Source: Neurospora crassa OR74A (lineage: Eukaryota; Ascomycota; Sordariomycetes; Sordariales; Sordariaceae). From it: DNA of 64,000 nucleotides. Shown one piece after another: positions 11,501-24,500 of this stretch (its first letter is position 1; each line of letters opens with the position of its first letter). The position numbers and the translations under genes are program-made. Where the stretch lies: the NCBI RefSeq assembly GCF_000182925.2, contig NC_026505.1, forward strand, positions 930,001 to 994,000, written 5' to 3'. Below the pieces are notes generated by a model. It saw only the letters and a list, made by a program, of their open reading frames with translations. It was not told the origin of the DNA and searched no databases.

Positions 11501-12800
11501 ACGTTTATATTAGCCATCTACCTAAATATAATAAGAGGATTATACTAATTAAAAATATTATTATTTCTTCGGCCGTCGAATAGCTAGAAACTAAAATCAA
11601 TACGAATAGTAAGTAGAGGGTACTTATAAAGCTTCTTAGTAAAACAAAACCAGTATACCTTCTACTTAGGGACGGGGAGCTCGAATTCCGGGATTTACCA
11701 ATCTCCGGGAAAGGTTCGGACTTACCAGCGTATTCGGAGGTAGTAAGCATCACTACAAATACATCGTTACATACAGTTAATTATAACTATAAACTCTTTA
11801 AAAGTAGATTTAACGGCATCTATCCTTCTATTTAAAGTATTATCATATTTATTATAGTATTTTAGAAGTCGGTCAATAAGTATAGGTTAATTCTAAGTAT
11901 TATATTAACTACCAACTACAATAGCAGCACTAGGAGGGGGGCCTTCTAAATCTTCACCCTTATTAAACTAAACCTTAATTAGCTACTCAACACCTTCGAA
12001 TATTAGATTCTATACGGTAATATACAAACCCTATAATTCAACAATCTCTCTTCGGATGTCTAGATTTCTTAAATCCGGGGCATTAATATTATTAACCTAG
12101 TATACTCTATAAGTATAGTTAATACTTCGAATTTAGAATATTAGCTGCTACTAGAAATTATCGAATTTAAATTTAGGTATTAATATATACTCTTTGAAAA
12201 GTTTAAAACAACGAATAAAGTAATATATAACGATATAAGGGTTATTAAAAATATTAGTCTTAAATATATAACAACGATTATTATTGTGAGCAGCCAATCA
12301 TTAATTATAATTAAATATATACTTTACTAGGCTTTCCTAATATAAATTAATAGTATTAAAAGTCAAGAATATTGTTAGTATGCTTAAGAAGTTGATATAA
12401 GCAGTTAATTTACAAGACCGTTAAATTTAGTAAGATTATATTCCTCGAATAATATTAATAAATCGAACAATTAAATTAAGAAAACTCTATACTTCTTCAA
12501 ATTGAACTTCGAAATATTCTTCGAATTATTACTAGTTAACGAAGGCTTTAGGATTGAATTTGGTATCCCGAAAGTAAAAAGCGCTTTTATTATATATTTA
12601 ACTATATATTAAGGCGTTGAAGGTAATATATCAAAATCTCTTATACTAAGTAAATCGACTATTATACTACTATATTATATAGCGGATATATATATTATAT
12701 TCAACCTTCTTTATACGAGGGTTGAGATATTCAACTTAGCCACGGGGATAAAAATTAGGAAATGCCCAAAACAACAATACTTAGTTGCGCCGAAATTCGT
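8512..12800 (-). pseudogene. Helitron Rep/helicase (RepHel), RIP-degraded
   Basis: The recognisable part of the Helitron transposase, which nicks and rolls out one DNA strand. From the N-terminal side it has a Helitron_like_N domain (Y-I-R-Y-I-I-Q, then R-F-x-Q-Y-x-R-F). An HUH motif follows at about 12105-12146, reading Y-T-Y where HxH is expected. The Rep tyrosine motif Y-I-A-K-Y-I-S-K-D-E at about 11431-11466 keeps both tyrosines. The Pif1-like helicase C-terminus has N-R-I-I-L-T-E-N-L, T-I-T-I-Y-K-T-Q-G (about 9050) and L-Y-I-A-I-S-R-T-R-T (about 8970). The tail (8850-8512) is rich in Arg, Pro, Gly and Ser, with an Asn run encoded by an (ATT)n microsatellite and an R-G-R-P-R-R-R-P-R-K stretch resembling an AT-hook. 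Many stops replace Gln/Trp. Confidence 0.87.
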
Positions 12801-15447
12801 TAATAGGTTGACTACGAAGCGGTCCTTATTGAATATAGTAACGTCTAAGCGGAGGAGCCGGAGCTGGAGCCGGGTCGGCAGCGGGGGGTTCCGGAGGCGG
12901 AGCGGGACCTAAATATTCTTCCTACTAGCCTACAGGTTATCCTTCAAGCCCTACAGGTTGTCCTTTAAGCCCTACAGGTCGTAGTGCTTAACCTGGAGGC
13001 TACTATTAATTATCCAGTACATTTACAAACTCAACTAGTGGAAAGTTGGGATTTAGCACCTAATCGCCACAAAGTTGTACTTTGAATTGATCGATATCCC
13101 TAAAAGCACTACCTAATATATTAAGGGCTACACCAACTTCTATTTTATTAGCTTCCCTTAGGATTTATTTAAATTTATCCTCTTACAATATATCGAAATT
13201 TTTGATAATAATATCATCTACCAGAACATTAACTATATTATCTATAACATCCCCGTCTTCCAATAAAGTATTAACCCGTTCTTAAATAATGTTAATATCT
13301 GAATACCCAAGGTAATAATCTTTTAGAAATCGAAGCCATATATTAATCTTATAGCAGTTAACCTTAAATTCCTTACATATATAATTAAAGTTAAGGTAAT
13401 TCTAAATATTATATAGCCGTAGTAAAATAATATCGACTTCTTCGGGTAATGTAAGTAATTATCGGCAAACGTAAGAAATATTACCAAAGAAATTAATACA
13501 ATAACCCTGATACTTTCGTTACTAGCGGTCGAAAGTATTAATATATAGTAGGATTATTAATATATTAATAAAACCGTTAATAAAAGTAAAAACCTACTAA
13601 TATAAACGTAGACTTATATAATAAGTATTTCTTCTATAGAATTAAGAGGTAATAGTTAATATTCCTCAGTATTAGGACTAAAAGTGCCAAAGTCTATATT
13701 GTTAGCCGCAATATATTCAAAAGGCTCGCCCGGCCGGAGGTCCGTATCAATATACCGATACTACTTATAAATATCCTGATTACTAACTCTAATAAACCTT
13801 AAATTAAACTACTTCTCTTTATAATATTAGTATTCTTCCATAGTCTCAGTATTTAACGTAATTTAATAATTAAGAATATATTAATAATCAATATTAATAA
13901 TAGCCCAGGTATTTATATTACTATTAAATATAGGGTTGTATTTAAATTCAATACCGAGGAGGCTAGGAAATTAAGCGCCGGGAGGCCGAGGTAGTTACAA
14001 TAGTCTAGGACCGCGTAGCCGACCTCGTCTCTATTATAAAACTTCGGGTTAGTATTAGAACTAGGACTAAATTTTAAGAAGGCTATAGTCTTATATAAAG
14101 TTATTAATATCGAATATAGTATTTGAATTATTAAGAGAATCATATATTTAGAGGTAGGGTTTAACTTAAAATAGATTATTATTATTATCGCCGAACTAGT
14201 AGAAATTATTAGGATTATTATCATCTACTTCATCTTCAAAAAAAAAGCTCCTATTATTTATAATAATTCTATTTAATACCGACATCTATTAAAGAAATCT
14301 ATCCGTTGAAAATCTTGAAAATAACCGAAATAAACTTTATTTTCTTCTTAAACGTTATAATTAGGATTAATATAAATATATACAATACAAAATCCAATAA
14401 TAGGATCTTGATCAAAAGGCCGTTATATTAATCTATATACCGGGTAGAAGAAGTAGAGTATCTCTTTATTAGGTTAAATATTAACATTATCATTATCAAT
14501 GAATTATATTAGGAAATTAGGAGTAACTAGACGATTCTAATCCCTAAATCTTCCTAAACACAATAAATAGTAATCCCGTTCCAAGAATTTATAAATTATA
14601 TGATTTAAACAATCGGCTATACTATTATAAATATAATAAAGCTTATATTAAGAATTAAAGTTATATTACGTAAATAATTAATAATGTATATAGTTTCCAA
14701 TAATAGGGTTATATTTACTGTTATATTAAGAGGAATAACAATTCAAATAAATAAATTATTAATTATTATTATATATAATATAATTGCCCGTAGCTAGATA
14801 CCGGTCTATAATCGGTCAAATAATATAATAAATCGGGTAAGTAAATCGATTATCACTATTACAAAATCAATAGGAACCTATAGTAGGGTTACAATCGGCG
14901 ATAGGAAGTATAAAATAATAGCAGTAATATATAAATCGAGCGGAATCCGGCTCGTTAGCGCCCAATTCTAAGCTAGAATATTATTAGGCAATTAATATTG
15001 CTATTACAGGAGTAAGTATAATATCTTATTCCAAATTACACGTACGAGGGCGGTGATTATATTAAATTTAATCTGTCTCGCGGCAGGCTCGAGCAATCTC
15101 TTTATTATCCTATAAATATATATTACCTATTCTATATTAAGTATTCTATTGAGTAGGACTAGCTTTAAATTTAGAAAATTGGTATTAGGGAGTATAAGTC
15201 TTAAAACGGAATATATTAATAGTAGTAGATTGAATATTAATTTATAGAGGCTATTAAGATCAAATTAGACGATTAATAGGCCGTTCCCAACCAATTCTCC
15301 AAGCCGGTTAGGGTTAGACCATTTATTAATATTAAAGTTATTAAATTTATAGTTGGGGGGGTTAGGGAAGTTGAAGAAGCTATTATGGTTATTGATATTG
15401 TTTAGCCTTAAACTCTTAATATATAACTATATAAGGTCCGAATTCCC

Positions 15448-15483
<36 letters not shown>

Positions 15484-18090
15484 AGTCCAATAACTCTTAT
15501 ATAGAAATATTAATATCTTCGCTATTGAAATGTTAATGGGAATTTAGACGTTGAAATGCCGGGGGTTGCGGTTGCGGTTGCGGTTATTAAAGCTATATAA
15601 GTTATTGAGGCTATATAGGTTCTTGAGGTTTAGGTTGCTAGATTTGCCAAGGGGGTAGTTTCTCCTAGACTTATTAGCGAGGGGTATTATTAAAATACTC
15701 TATAACTTCTAAGAGCGTAGGTCTCTTATTATAAGGTTAAATACGGGTATCTTCTAATAATAATATTAAGGCGGCTTCGGGACCTCGTTCATTACCGGTA
15801 GAGGGATTAGGGAGGATAAAGGGATTGCCGGTATTAGGATTGCCGGTATTAGAATTAATAGTATTAGGACTAGCGGCAAATCGTAAGCTTAATGCTGTTC
15901 GACGTTGTTGAAATTAATTCTAAAAAGAGGCAAAGGGTTAATTATTTGAAATACAGCCTATTAATAATAGCCAGCCAGCTAATATTACCTAAATCGCACC
16001 CGCAACCCCCCGTAGCTCGGATCGTAATATTACCTATAAGCATCCTATTCACCCGTAGGTAGTGAAACGATGCGGCATATTAAAATTCTATTAATAGGAT
16101 TTATATATTTTAAAGGATTTACTATGAAATAAACAACACCGGTTAACTAGTTAGCCAATAGGAAGGGAAATAATAGACTAGATAAGAATAAAGGGGAAAG
16201 AAGATATATTAAAATATACTTTTCATAATTAACGTTATAAGTAACCGTAAGAAGGTTTAGATCATTCTTACTAATAAATACTAATATTAGCTTCTTTTTA
16301 CTACAACCGTAGTATTACCGAATCTAACTCTGCTCTTGATTACTAGGAAGCAGCTCTTAATTGAGATTAAACTCTATCTTAGATAAATATTTAATTAATT
16401 AATTGAATAACTAAAAGATTGAATTATTTAATAGGATAACTAAAGAAGTAAAAGACTTTAAAATTGAAATATAAATTAATTAAATAACTAAATAACTAAA
16501 TAACTAAACAACTAAAAGACAAATTAACTAAATATCTAACTTTAAATACGAATCGTAATTCTGATAGGAATCGTTAATCTTATTACAATAGCCCAATTAC
16601 TCTTATAAGTATTATCCTAATCCAAATCGACAACCTATTTCCAAGGTAGGTAAGTAAAATCAATCACTTCACCCTTCCTACTTCGTCCCGAAAGCCTACG
16701 TATTACTAATTAGGTGCCCCGTAGGGTAGGATAATGGCGATATCGGATATCGATATTGGGAAGTAATAGTATAAGGGTACTAAGTTAATGAAATTGAAAA
16801 GGCGGGCAAATCTATATAAGCTAAGGATTAGTAAATAATCAAATAAGTATTATTTAGGGGGGGGGGGGGATTTACTAACAAGTATTTACACACCTCTTCA
16901 ACTCTATTTAATAACCGACACATTTTACTAGGCAATGAAAAATGCCGAGATACTTTACTACAATAATATTAGTAATAGATAGGAGGGGAGATAGGAGGAG
17001 GGAATTAACCCAATTCCAAACCATTCGTACAGCGTTTGGTTTTGGTAGCGAATAACCACTTTGGGAAGCGACGTTATTAATAGGTAAATAATTAAACCTA
17101 AGCTACTATAGGATAATATTAAAGTTAAAACTATTTCAATAGTAAAGGATGTCTAAGATTATTTATTGAGGTTGATCTCAGATGTGAGATGTTAATTGTA
17201 ATATATTAAAGAAGAGAAAGTTCGATAATCGAGAGAGGCGGGGGGAGCCAACTTCTTATACCCTTCTAGGAAGGAGCTAATAGGTACTAGAAATTTCCAT
17301 CAATCTAATTAACGGTCGGATTTGTAGTAGGGTCGATAAGTAAATAGTATCGCAACTACTTTATTGATATTAAAAGATAGAAAGTAGTAGGATAATTTAG
17401 AGTAGCGGTCGTTAGTAGTAGTATTACACCTTCTATAGTAGGGCCCGTAAATAAGGAAGTAACGGGCGATTGAATATACTTTATTAATAGTTATACAAAC
17501 GGTTGCGCAATAGTATAAATAGTCGCATAATTATTTGAAGGCTTCAAATTAATAAATATGAATAATTCTAGATGATTCCTAGTATTACGCAATAATTATA
17601 CCGATGAAAGGGTATTAGTATTAATAAAAGAGTAATATGATAAATTAAAAGTAATAGACTTAGCGATAATATGAATAGTAGTATTACTAGGAGTACTAGA
17701 ATTACCGGAATACCAAATAGTCGGGCTACTAGACTTACTAGGAATAATAGACTTACTAGGAGTATTAAACAACCGGGAACCCGCACGCCACAATCGCATT
17801 AAAACTACAAACCAGCTACGCAACTATTTATCAAAATTTCATTTATAATACTACGCATACCGTACTTTACAATATATTTTAATATAAATAATATAGAAGA
17901 TATAGTTAATTGAGCTCTATCGAATGATATTTCTAATATTTTGATACATACAATTAACATAGAGATCTAGATATTTAAATATATCAAATGCAGTACTATT
18001 TGCGCATGCTATTGAAACCGTATCTTGCTTGGCGCTAAGATTTGCCTATTTGGGACTACTAAGATGTACGAAGACAAGTAATTTTCTATA
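12801..18090 (-). other. N-terminal and 5' part of Helitron copy 1, mostly unreadable
   Basis: Upstream of the Helitron_like_N domain the minus strand has a Pro/Ala/Gln-rich linker (12840-13000, with the repeated segment R-P-V-G-L-K-G-Q-P-V-G-L). About 5 kb of heavily mutated sequence follows in which I recognise no domain. Open stretches at 17568-17823 and 13913-14224 are short and hydrophobic or low-complexity; the former might be near the protein's start. Simple repeats occur at 15444-15480 (ATT) and 16857-16871 (poly-G). Part of this region could be non-coding or captured DNA. Confidence 0.5.
15444..15480. repeat. (ATT)n microsatellite
   Basis: About twelve tandem ATT units. A similar tract at 8714-8751 encodes the Asn run of the helicase tail on the minus strand. 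Confidence 0.9.
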
Positions 18091-18235
18091 TTCTAACCTA
18101 TTATAAATAGAACCGCCACGCCTTCCTCGCAACGATGTGGGGCCCATAGCACCACGACCTGTGGTGTGGGGTCTTCGACAGCCATAACACTTTTAGGCCC
18201 CGGACATCGCCTTCTCGTGAGGGCATGGGCGTTTC

Positions 18236-20700
18236 AATTAGTTTTTCGAATCCTCTATATCCTTCTCGGCTTTATAAGCGAATTGTTCGATTAACTTATT
18301 AATACAATTAGAATTGTTATACTTATTAGGATAATCCCTAAAGTAATAACCTATTTATTTCTAAATAAAATACTTATTTTCCTTTAATAATTTATAGGTT
18401 TTATCTTTCGATATATTAGAAGGACGTTAGTAATCCGAGCTTAAACCCTTAGTTATAAATAATAAGGACGAACCTTAAGTTTTATTAGAGGTATTTAATT
18501 ATAAGGAAGAAGACGAAGAAGAATTAGTATTTTTATCCTTACCCTTATCCTTCTATTTGAATTTCTATAAATACTAACTATTTTCAACGTACTTCTTCGC
18601 TATACGTACGAAAGTCGTAAGATCGACCGTATTTTCTTTATAATTGGAAAGGAAAGAATTCTAAATATCAATTAGGAGCTTTTAATTGAATTCCTACTTT
18701 TAAATATCAGCCGGACGGTTATACTTACTAGTTAAATATACGAAGGCGTTATAAAAATCCTAGAAGTCCTAACTTATCTTATATTACAATTTATTAAGTT
18801 TAAGGATAGCCTTCTCTTTATAATTATAATTATAATATTCCTTTTTAAAATAGTCTAATGATTATTAAGAGGTTTTAAAATAGTATAGGCCGTTTTTAAA
18901 GTATAGTTCCAAGTCTTAAGCTACTTTACTAACCGTATAGTTTTCATTATATATTTTCTTAGTTTTGTTACCTATAAGATAATCTATATTAAGCTTCAAT
19001 TTATTTTGAATATAGTAATACTAAATATCGAAAGAAAGAGTATCCTTATTATTCTTGTTAAAAAAGTATCATAGGTCTTTTTCCTTAGCCGATAGATAGT
19101 TAATATTAAACGTAAATAGATTCGAAGTAGGTATACCCTTACGGTTATTATTATTATTCGAATTGTTATTACTTATATACTGCTTGGGGATCTTCTAAGT
19201 AATTAGGTCGATAATAACCTTCTTCTTTTACTTCCGAAGGTTTATATTCTCTTTAGTGAAATAAGTAATAATAGTATTAAAATTCGCAATCTCTCCCTCC
19301 TTTAGAGTAACTTCTATTCTTAATTCTTCTACCTAAACTTTAATAGTAGCGAATATATTTTTGACCTTAATAATTTATAATAAATGAAACTATAGTTATA
19401 TTTAACCTTATTTAATTTAGTTAATAATTTAGGATATTTGTAATATCCTTCGGGATCCGTCTAATTGCTATTACGGGGGTAATTTAGTAACGGGCTTTAA
19501 TTTTTAAATAAGCGATTTAGCGATAAACTCCGGTCGTCGGGCGGACCTCGGTAATTGGGACGGGAGTAATCTCGGTCTTTGTAGTTATTATTTCTAATAT
19601 TATTATTTTGAGCCTATCCGCTTATAATAGTATTTAATATAATAAATCCGAAGTAGAACTCCTCTATTAAACTGTAATTCTTCTCGCAGAACAACGTATT
19701 CTTATAGTATAATTTCTATAGCTTATTTATATAATTAATAATTATAGTTAAGGTACTAGAATTAGATAAAATATTTTGAAGAAGAGCCACCTTCTTCTTA
19801 AACTCGAAGTTCTTATCCTCGGCCGTTTTCTAATAATCAAGGAAATTTATAGTATATTCGTATATCTTACGTAAGTTAGTATTTAAATTAATAGTAGCAA
19901 CCTAGTATCCTTTTCACTAAACGAACGCCGCCTCTATAAAGATAGTACGTAATTTAACTTCCTAAACGATTGCTTCTAGGCCGGCGAAGTCCTAGTAAAT
20001 ATTCTAAAACGTTAGGAGGTTTATTAGTAGAAGCCCCGTACATAATTTATTGTAATATAAATAATCCGATTAATACTCTTTACTTATAATTACTAGTAAG
20101 CGGAAGGTAAATAAAGCACTATCGCCCTTCTTAAAATAATACTGTATAATCGTACTAATCTTTGTTTATAGGATTTCGTATAAATCTTTCTTTTTAAAAG
20201 TATAACGAACGTTAGCTATTTTATCGGTAATTTCCTAATTGAGAAACATAGTCGCTTCTTCTATATTATTGGGTACTTCTTCATCGTCTAAGTTAAATAT
20301 ATTTAGGGTCTTAGACTAAATATCCTATTTATTTTTAATAATAATAATATTTAACGAACGCCAATAAAAAGCGTTATCCTATTCCATTACGGATTCGGGA
20401 ATAATAAGGACATTGTTAATATTAAAAATAATTTACTTAGTAGTAACCTTATTTTTCTAAGCCCTAATAACCTATTTCTAAACTTTATTAGTTTAAATAC
20501 TTATAGTAATAGATACCCTCAATATAGTATTCTACTTCTTCGGCGAGGCCTAGGCTATCGCTTTTTCCTCGGGGGTGTACGCTATTGTAGGGTAATCTAG
20601 CGCTACGATACAATCGGGTTGCTTTTTTAAAGTGATGGGATGTTTAATTTCCTCTTTAGAAAATATAGGATTGATTTTGTAATTGTTACGAGCGATGTAG
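18236..20700 (-). pseudogene. Gypsy G gag, RIP-degraded
   Basis: This long minus-strand frame of a retrotransposon capsid protein is broken mainly by TAG/TAA. A block rich in N, R, P and D (R-P-N-Y-R-G-P-P-D-D-R) occurs mid-protein. Later it reads S-Q-D-F-Q-D-F-Y-N-A-F and Y-N-R-P-A-N-L, then a degenerate zinc knuckle (about 18318-18375; Y-F-I-x-K-x-I-G-Y-Y-F-R-D-Y-P, with Tyr at expected Cys/His positions), ending K-D-I-E-D-S-K-N. I assign it to Gypsy G because it lies on the same strand directly upstream of G's protease once Helitron copy 1 is removed, at the right knuckle-to-protease distance. The exact join is not proven. Confidence 0.72.
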
Positions 20701-20759
20701 TTACGAGAGGCAAGCTAATACGTTAATTCTAGGTTTATTATAGAATTACAAGATGAAGA

Positions 20760-20835
20760 AGAAAAGAAGGAAACGTGCAAAGCCTGCACGCGGGCTCTAG
20801 GGTTTTGACTTAAAGTCCCGGTGCCCTGTGCGCCG
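20760..20835 (-). repeat. 5' LTR of Gypsy G, distal half
   Basis: GC-rich, little-mutated sequence immediately upstream of the gag. Together with 29084-29168 it forms one LTR that begins TGTCACGGC on the minus strand at 29168 and was split by Gypsy-2. The 3' limit is approximate. The matching 3' LTR lies outside the window. Confidence 0.55.
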
Positions 20836-21071
20836 TGTGAGGGCATGCACATCCACGAGCGAAGGCCAGGCGCAGGAAGGATATGGCATAAATCAAATAC
20901 AAAACTAAAGCTAAAGAAAGAAAGAGGAGAAGTTCAATAGTACGCTGGCTGTACGGGGTTTTAAGGTGTGCGCGCCTAGAACCCTCAGTGGGTCGTGCAC
21001 CTGTGCCGCGAAGGCGGCACGGTGGTATGTAACTTCGAACCTTTAGGGGGTTATAGTACTGGGCTATAATA
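20836..21071 (-). repeat. 3' LTR of Gypsy-2
   Basis: 236 bp, reading TATTATAGCCCAGTAC to CCCTCACA on the minus strand. The 5' copy has TGTTATGGCCCAGTAC, so the start here has mutated. The first bases inside the element (21072-21085 on the plus strand, a C-run) give a purine tract on the sense strand that would prime plus-strand synthesis. Confidence 0.9.
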
Positions 21072-21599
21072 TTACCCCCCCCCTCCTATTGAAGGCTTAG
21101 CCCTAGAGCCGATACTAGTATTAGAATATAAAAGGAAAAAGGAGAGAAAAGAAAAAAAAAACTTTTTTGACCCAAGCCTATCTTGAACCTACAACGTTTC
21201 GCTTCTTAAGTATATTAGATACCTTCGGGGTAGGGATATAATTATTCTACTACGTTATTTATCTAATTTTATAAGTACCGTTAGCTTATTAGTATTATAT
21301 ATAATTTTATTATTTATTATTCTATACGAATATTATTAAATCCTCCTCCTACGTATTATCTTTCTACGAATTGTCGTTACTAGCGTATTATTATCCTAAT
21401 AAGTAGATATATTACTATTAAATTATTGTTCTAAGCGAATGGGAGGTCCCGCCTTATTGGGATATTCGTTATAATATTCCTTCAATTTACCCGCTACGTT
21501 CTTAAATCCATTCACTAAATATTATTCGGGGTTTAGATTTTAACCTCTCTATTCTACCTAATACTATAACTTGCTATTAGTAGTCTTTAATAATAAAAT

Positions 21600-24500
21600 T
21601 TTGTATATCTCCCACTCTTCTTCGTTATCTTTAGTAATATTCTCCTCCATTGGGTTTTATTTAGCCTACCCTAGTAATAGGTTACCCGGGTTTCTCCTTA
21701 GGCGTTCTATATAAAATACTTTCTTTTTACGCTAAGAGGCTAGAAGTTCGAGTTTATAAGAGAATCCTTTTATTACCTTAATACAATATAGAATTCTAGT
21801 TAGTAGGAAATTTAGTTTATTGTTAGGGCGATTGGTAGACTAATATCTTTTAATAATAAAGATTTTGTTGCTTATTATGAAGTTGCGGTCCTAGCGATAT
21901 TTATTGGCCTATATAGTTTACCGATATTATACTTTATTGATCGCTTTAATCGCTAATTCCCTTAATAACTCTAGTCTCTTAATTATCGCCTTTACCTCTA
22001 TTTAGTTAAATCTTGCCTAGGCCGGTAATACGGTTAGTTTAGTCTAGCTTTGCTAATCGAATAATATAGGTATAGGATATTCTATAACAACTTTATAAAG
22101 TAATAATTTATTTAGATTCTTATAGGGGAGTATTACTTAGGTTGAATCTAATATTAGTAATACCATAGACTAATCGTTTTAATTATAGTTAATAAAGGGT
22201 TATAAATATTGATCTAAATATTAATTTATAACTTCCGTTTACCTTATTGTTCGTAAGTATCCCGGGTTATTTAAGTTCTAGGTAATCCCTAATAGTTTAA
22301 CTAATTCATATATAAAATTAGAAATAAATTAGGGGTTTTAATTACTAATAATTTCATTAGGGTATTCAAAAACCTGGTACGGGCTATAGTAGTATATTTC
22401 AACTACTTATTTAATTATAATAATATCATTATAAGGGATATATTATAATATTTTAGAAAAATAGTCTACTATTATAAATATATTATTATAACCTTTTTTA
22501 TTTATTAATATTAATTTGAAGTCGATTATTACGCTTTACTATAGTTATCCGTCTTCTACGGGTATTAAGTGAAGTTTTTTAGGGGTTTTATTATATAAAT
22601 ATTTTAAAGCTTTATAATCCTAGTAATTTGCTACGAAGTAGTCTACCTCCGAGGTTATAGTAGGCTACTAGTACTAACTTTAAATAAGTCTTCTAGTTTT
22701 AGTTTTACTTAGGTAGGCTATTGGTATTTAGGAATGAATATTTCGGATAAAATATATCCGAATATCTTCATCCTTGGGGACTACTAATTTACTTTTGTAA
22801 TATAGAAGATTATTATTTATTATAAATAAAGTATTATATTATTTAGCCTTCTCCTTATATATTAATATAAAGTTATTTTTTTAATTTAGAGTGAGTAGAC
22901 GGTCTAGTAATACTATTCCTATTAATTCCATTATTTCCTTTATATTTTTATTGTTGATTTTACTATTTAAAGGGGCTGATTCGGCTTTTACGCTTATAAT
23001 AGTAGTAATTCCAGTAAATAATATTATATATATTTCTACGGTATCTATCTCTTCTTTATTCTTAATGAATATAAAGAAGCTTTCCTTATTCGGCTTTAAT
23101 AAACGAAGGGTATATTGGTCGTCCTTTTTAACTTTTATTATTTTTAGGTCCTTTAATTTTCGGAATAATACGTCCGTTGTTATATTTTTTTGGCTAGGGT
23201 AATAGATTATACGAAATTGGTATTTAGAGAGGGTTTCCGACTATTTTATTTATTAATTATTTAGTAATCTTTTACTTCCGAAATATTTTAGTGCTTAGTA
23301 GTCGGTTATAATAGTAAATAGCGTTACTCCCTTTAATTTCGGTTTCTATTATTTGATTGCCCTTATTATAGCTAATAGTTCTTTGTTATGAATTAGATAA
23401 TTTAATTTAGCGGGGGCTATTATTTTAGAATAGAAGGTTATTGGGTACTATTTATAATCCTCTTATTTTTGGCTTATAACGCTTAAATAGATGCTATCCG
23501 ACGAGTCTATTTTAATTTTGGTTTTACTTTAATAGTTGAAATAGATTAAAATGGGAGTGTTTAATAGGACGCTTTTGAGTTTTTTGAAGGCTTCCTGGCA
23601 TTACTTTATTTAAGTAAACGGTTAATCTTTTCTAATTAGGTTTAATAATAGTATCGCTATATAGCTAAAATTTTTAATAAATCTATAGTAGAAGTTATAG
23701 AAGCTTAGAAAAGCTTATATCCTTTTTATTATAGTAGGTTACTTTCAATCCCTAATTATAGCCGTCTTCTTAGGGTCGATTAATATTCTTGTAGTATTAA
23801 TAATAAAATTAAGGAACTTCGTTTTAGTTATTTTAAATTCGTACGTCTTAATATTAGTTTATAGCCCCGCGCTTTTTAAACAATCTAGTACCTTACAAAT
23901 ATAATCCTCGTATTTATTAATATTTTAGAATAAATTAAGATATTATTGATATAAGTATTATAGAAGATATTAAGGTAATTTACTAGAATATTATTAATAA
24001 ATTATTAAAATAAGGATAGTCCTCCTATAAGTCCGAATAGTAATACTTTATACTTATAGGCCCTATACCTAGTATAGAAGGTTATTAAATCTTTATAGTC
24101 TAAGTATATATAAATATAATAGAATATTTGCCGAATATCGATCTTCGTAAATATTTTCGCTTACCTAATCTTGGCTAGGGTTTTATTAATTAAAGGTAAA
24201 GGATATCTATTTTTAAAAATAGGGTATTAAATTTCCGGTAGTTTATATAAAACTTTAAACCTCTATTAACCTTTAGTATAAATAGTATGGGCGCTGCCTA
24301 AGGGGCTGAATTCGCTTCAATAAATTCTTTTTAAAAATTATCTGTAATATATTTTTAATATTCTTCTAACTCTTTTAAAATTATTTTATAAAAGGAGTTA
24401 TATTCTAAATCTCTAGGTATCTTTCTTTCTTTAAAGAGGATCTAGTAATTAATTTTATTACGATAATCGGGTAGGGTATCGGAATCAAACTTACTAAATA

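Larger units (their letters stand above)
7322..18235 (-). mobile_element. Helitron copy 1 (RepHel type), nearly complete
   Basis: This rolling-circle transposon lies on the minus strand, inserted in Gypsy G between gag (18236-20700) and protease (7321 downward). Its 3' end (low coordinate) has a 9-bp perfect hairpin at 7340-7372 followed closely by a CTGT-like terminus. The order from the 5' side is a poorly recognisable N-terminal region, Helitron_like_N domain (about 12800-12480), HUH Rep (about 12440-11430), Pif1-type helicase (about 10600-8890), a basic tail ending at 8512, and a 1.2-kb noncoding 3' region. Helitrons make no TSD. The 5' terminus lies between about 18090 and 18235, where a GC-rich block begins; the exact base could not be fixed. 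Helitron copy 2 (34683-35718 and 61545-61945) shares the 3' region. Confidence 0.85.

Noticed and set aside
18100-18235. LTR start TGTTATGGCTGTCG on the minus strand at 18193, similar to the start of the Gypsy-2 LTR
   Set aside because: Only the first nine bases agree; the rest is unrelated and no partner LTR is present. It more likely belongs to the Helitron 5' end.
22891-23202. 103-codon hydrophobic plus-strand frame
   Set aside because: Antisense to Gypsy-2 pol between RNase H and integrase.
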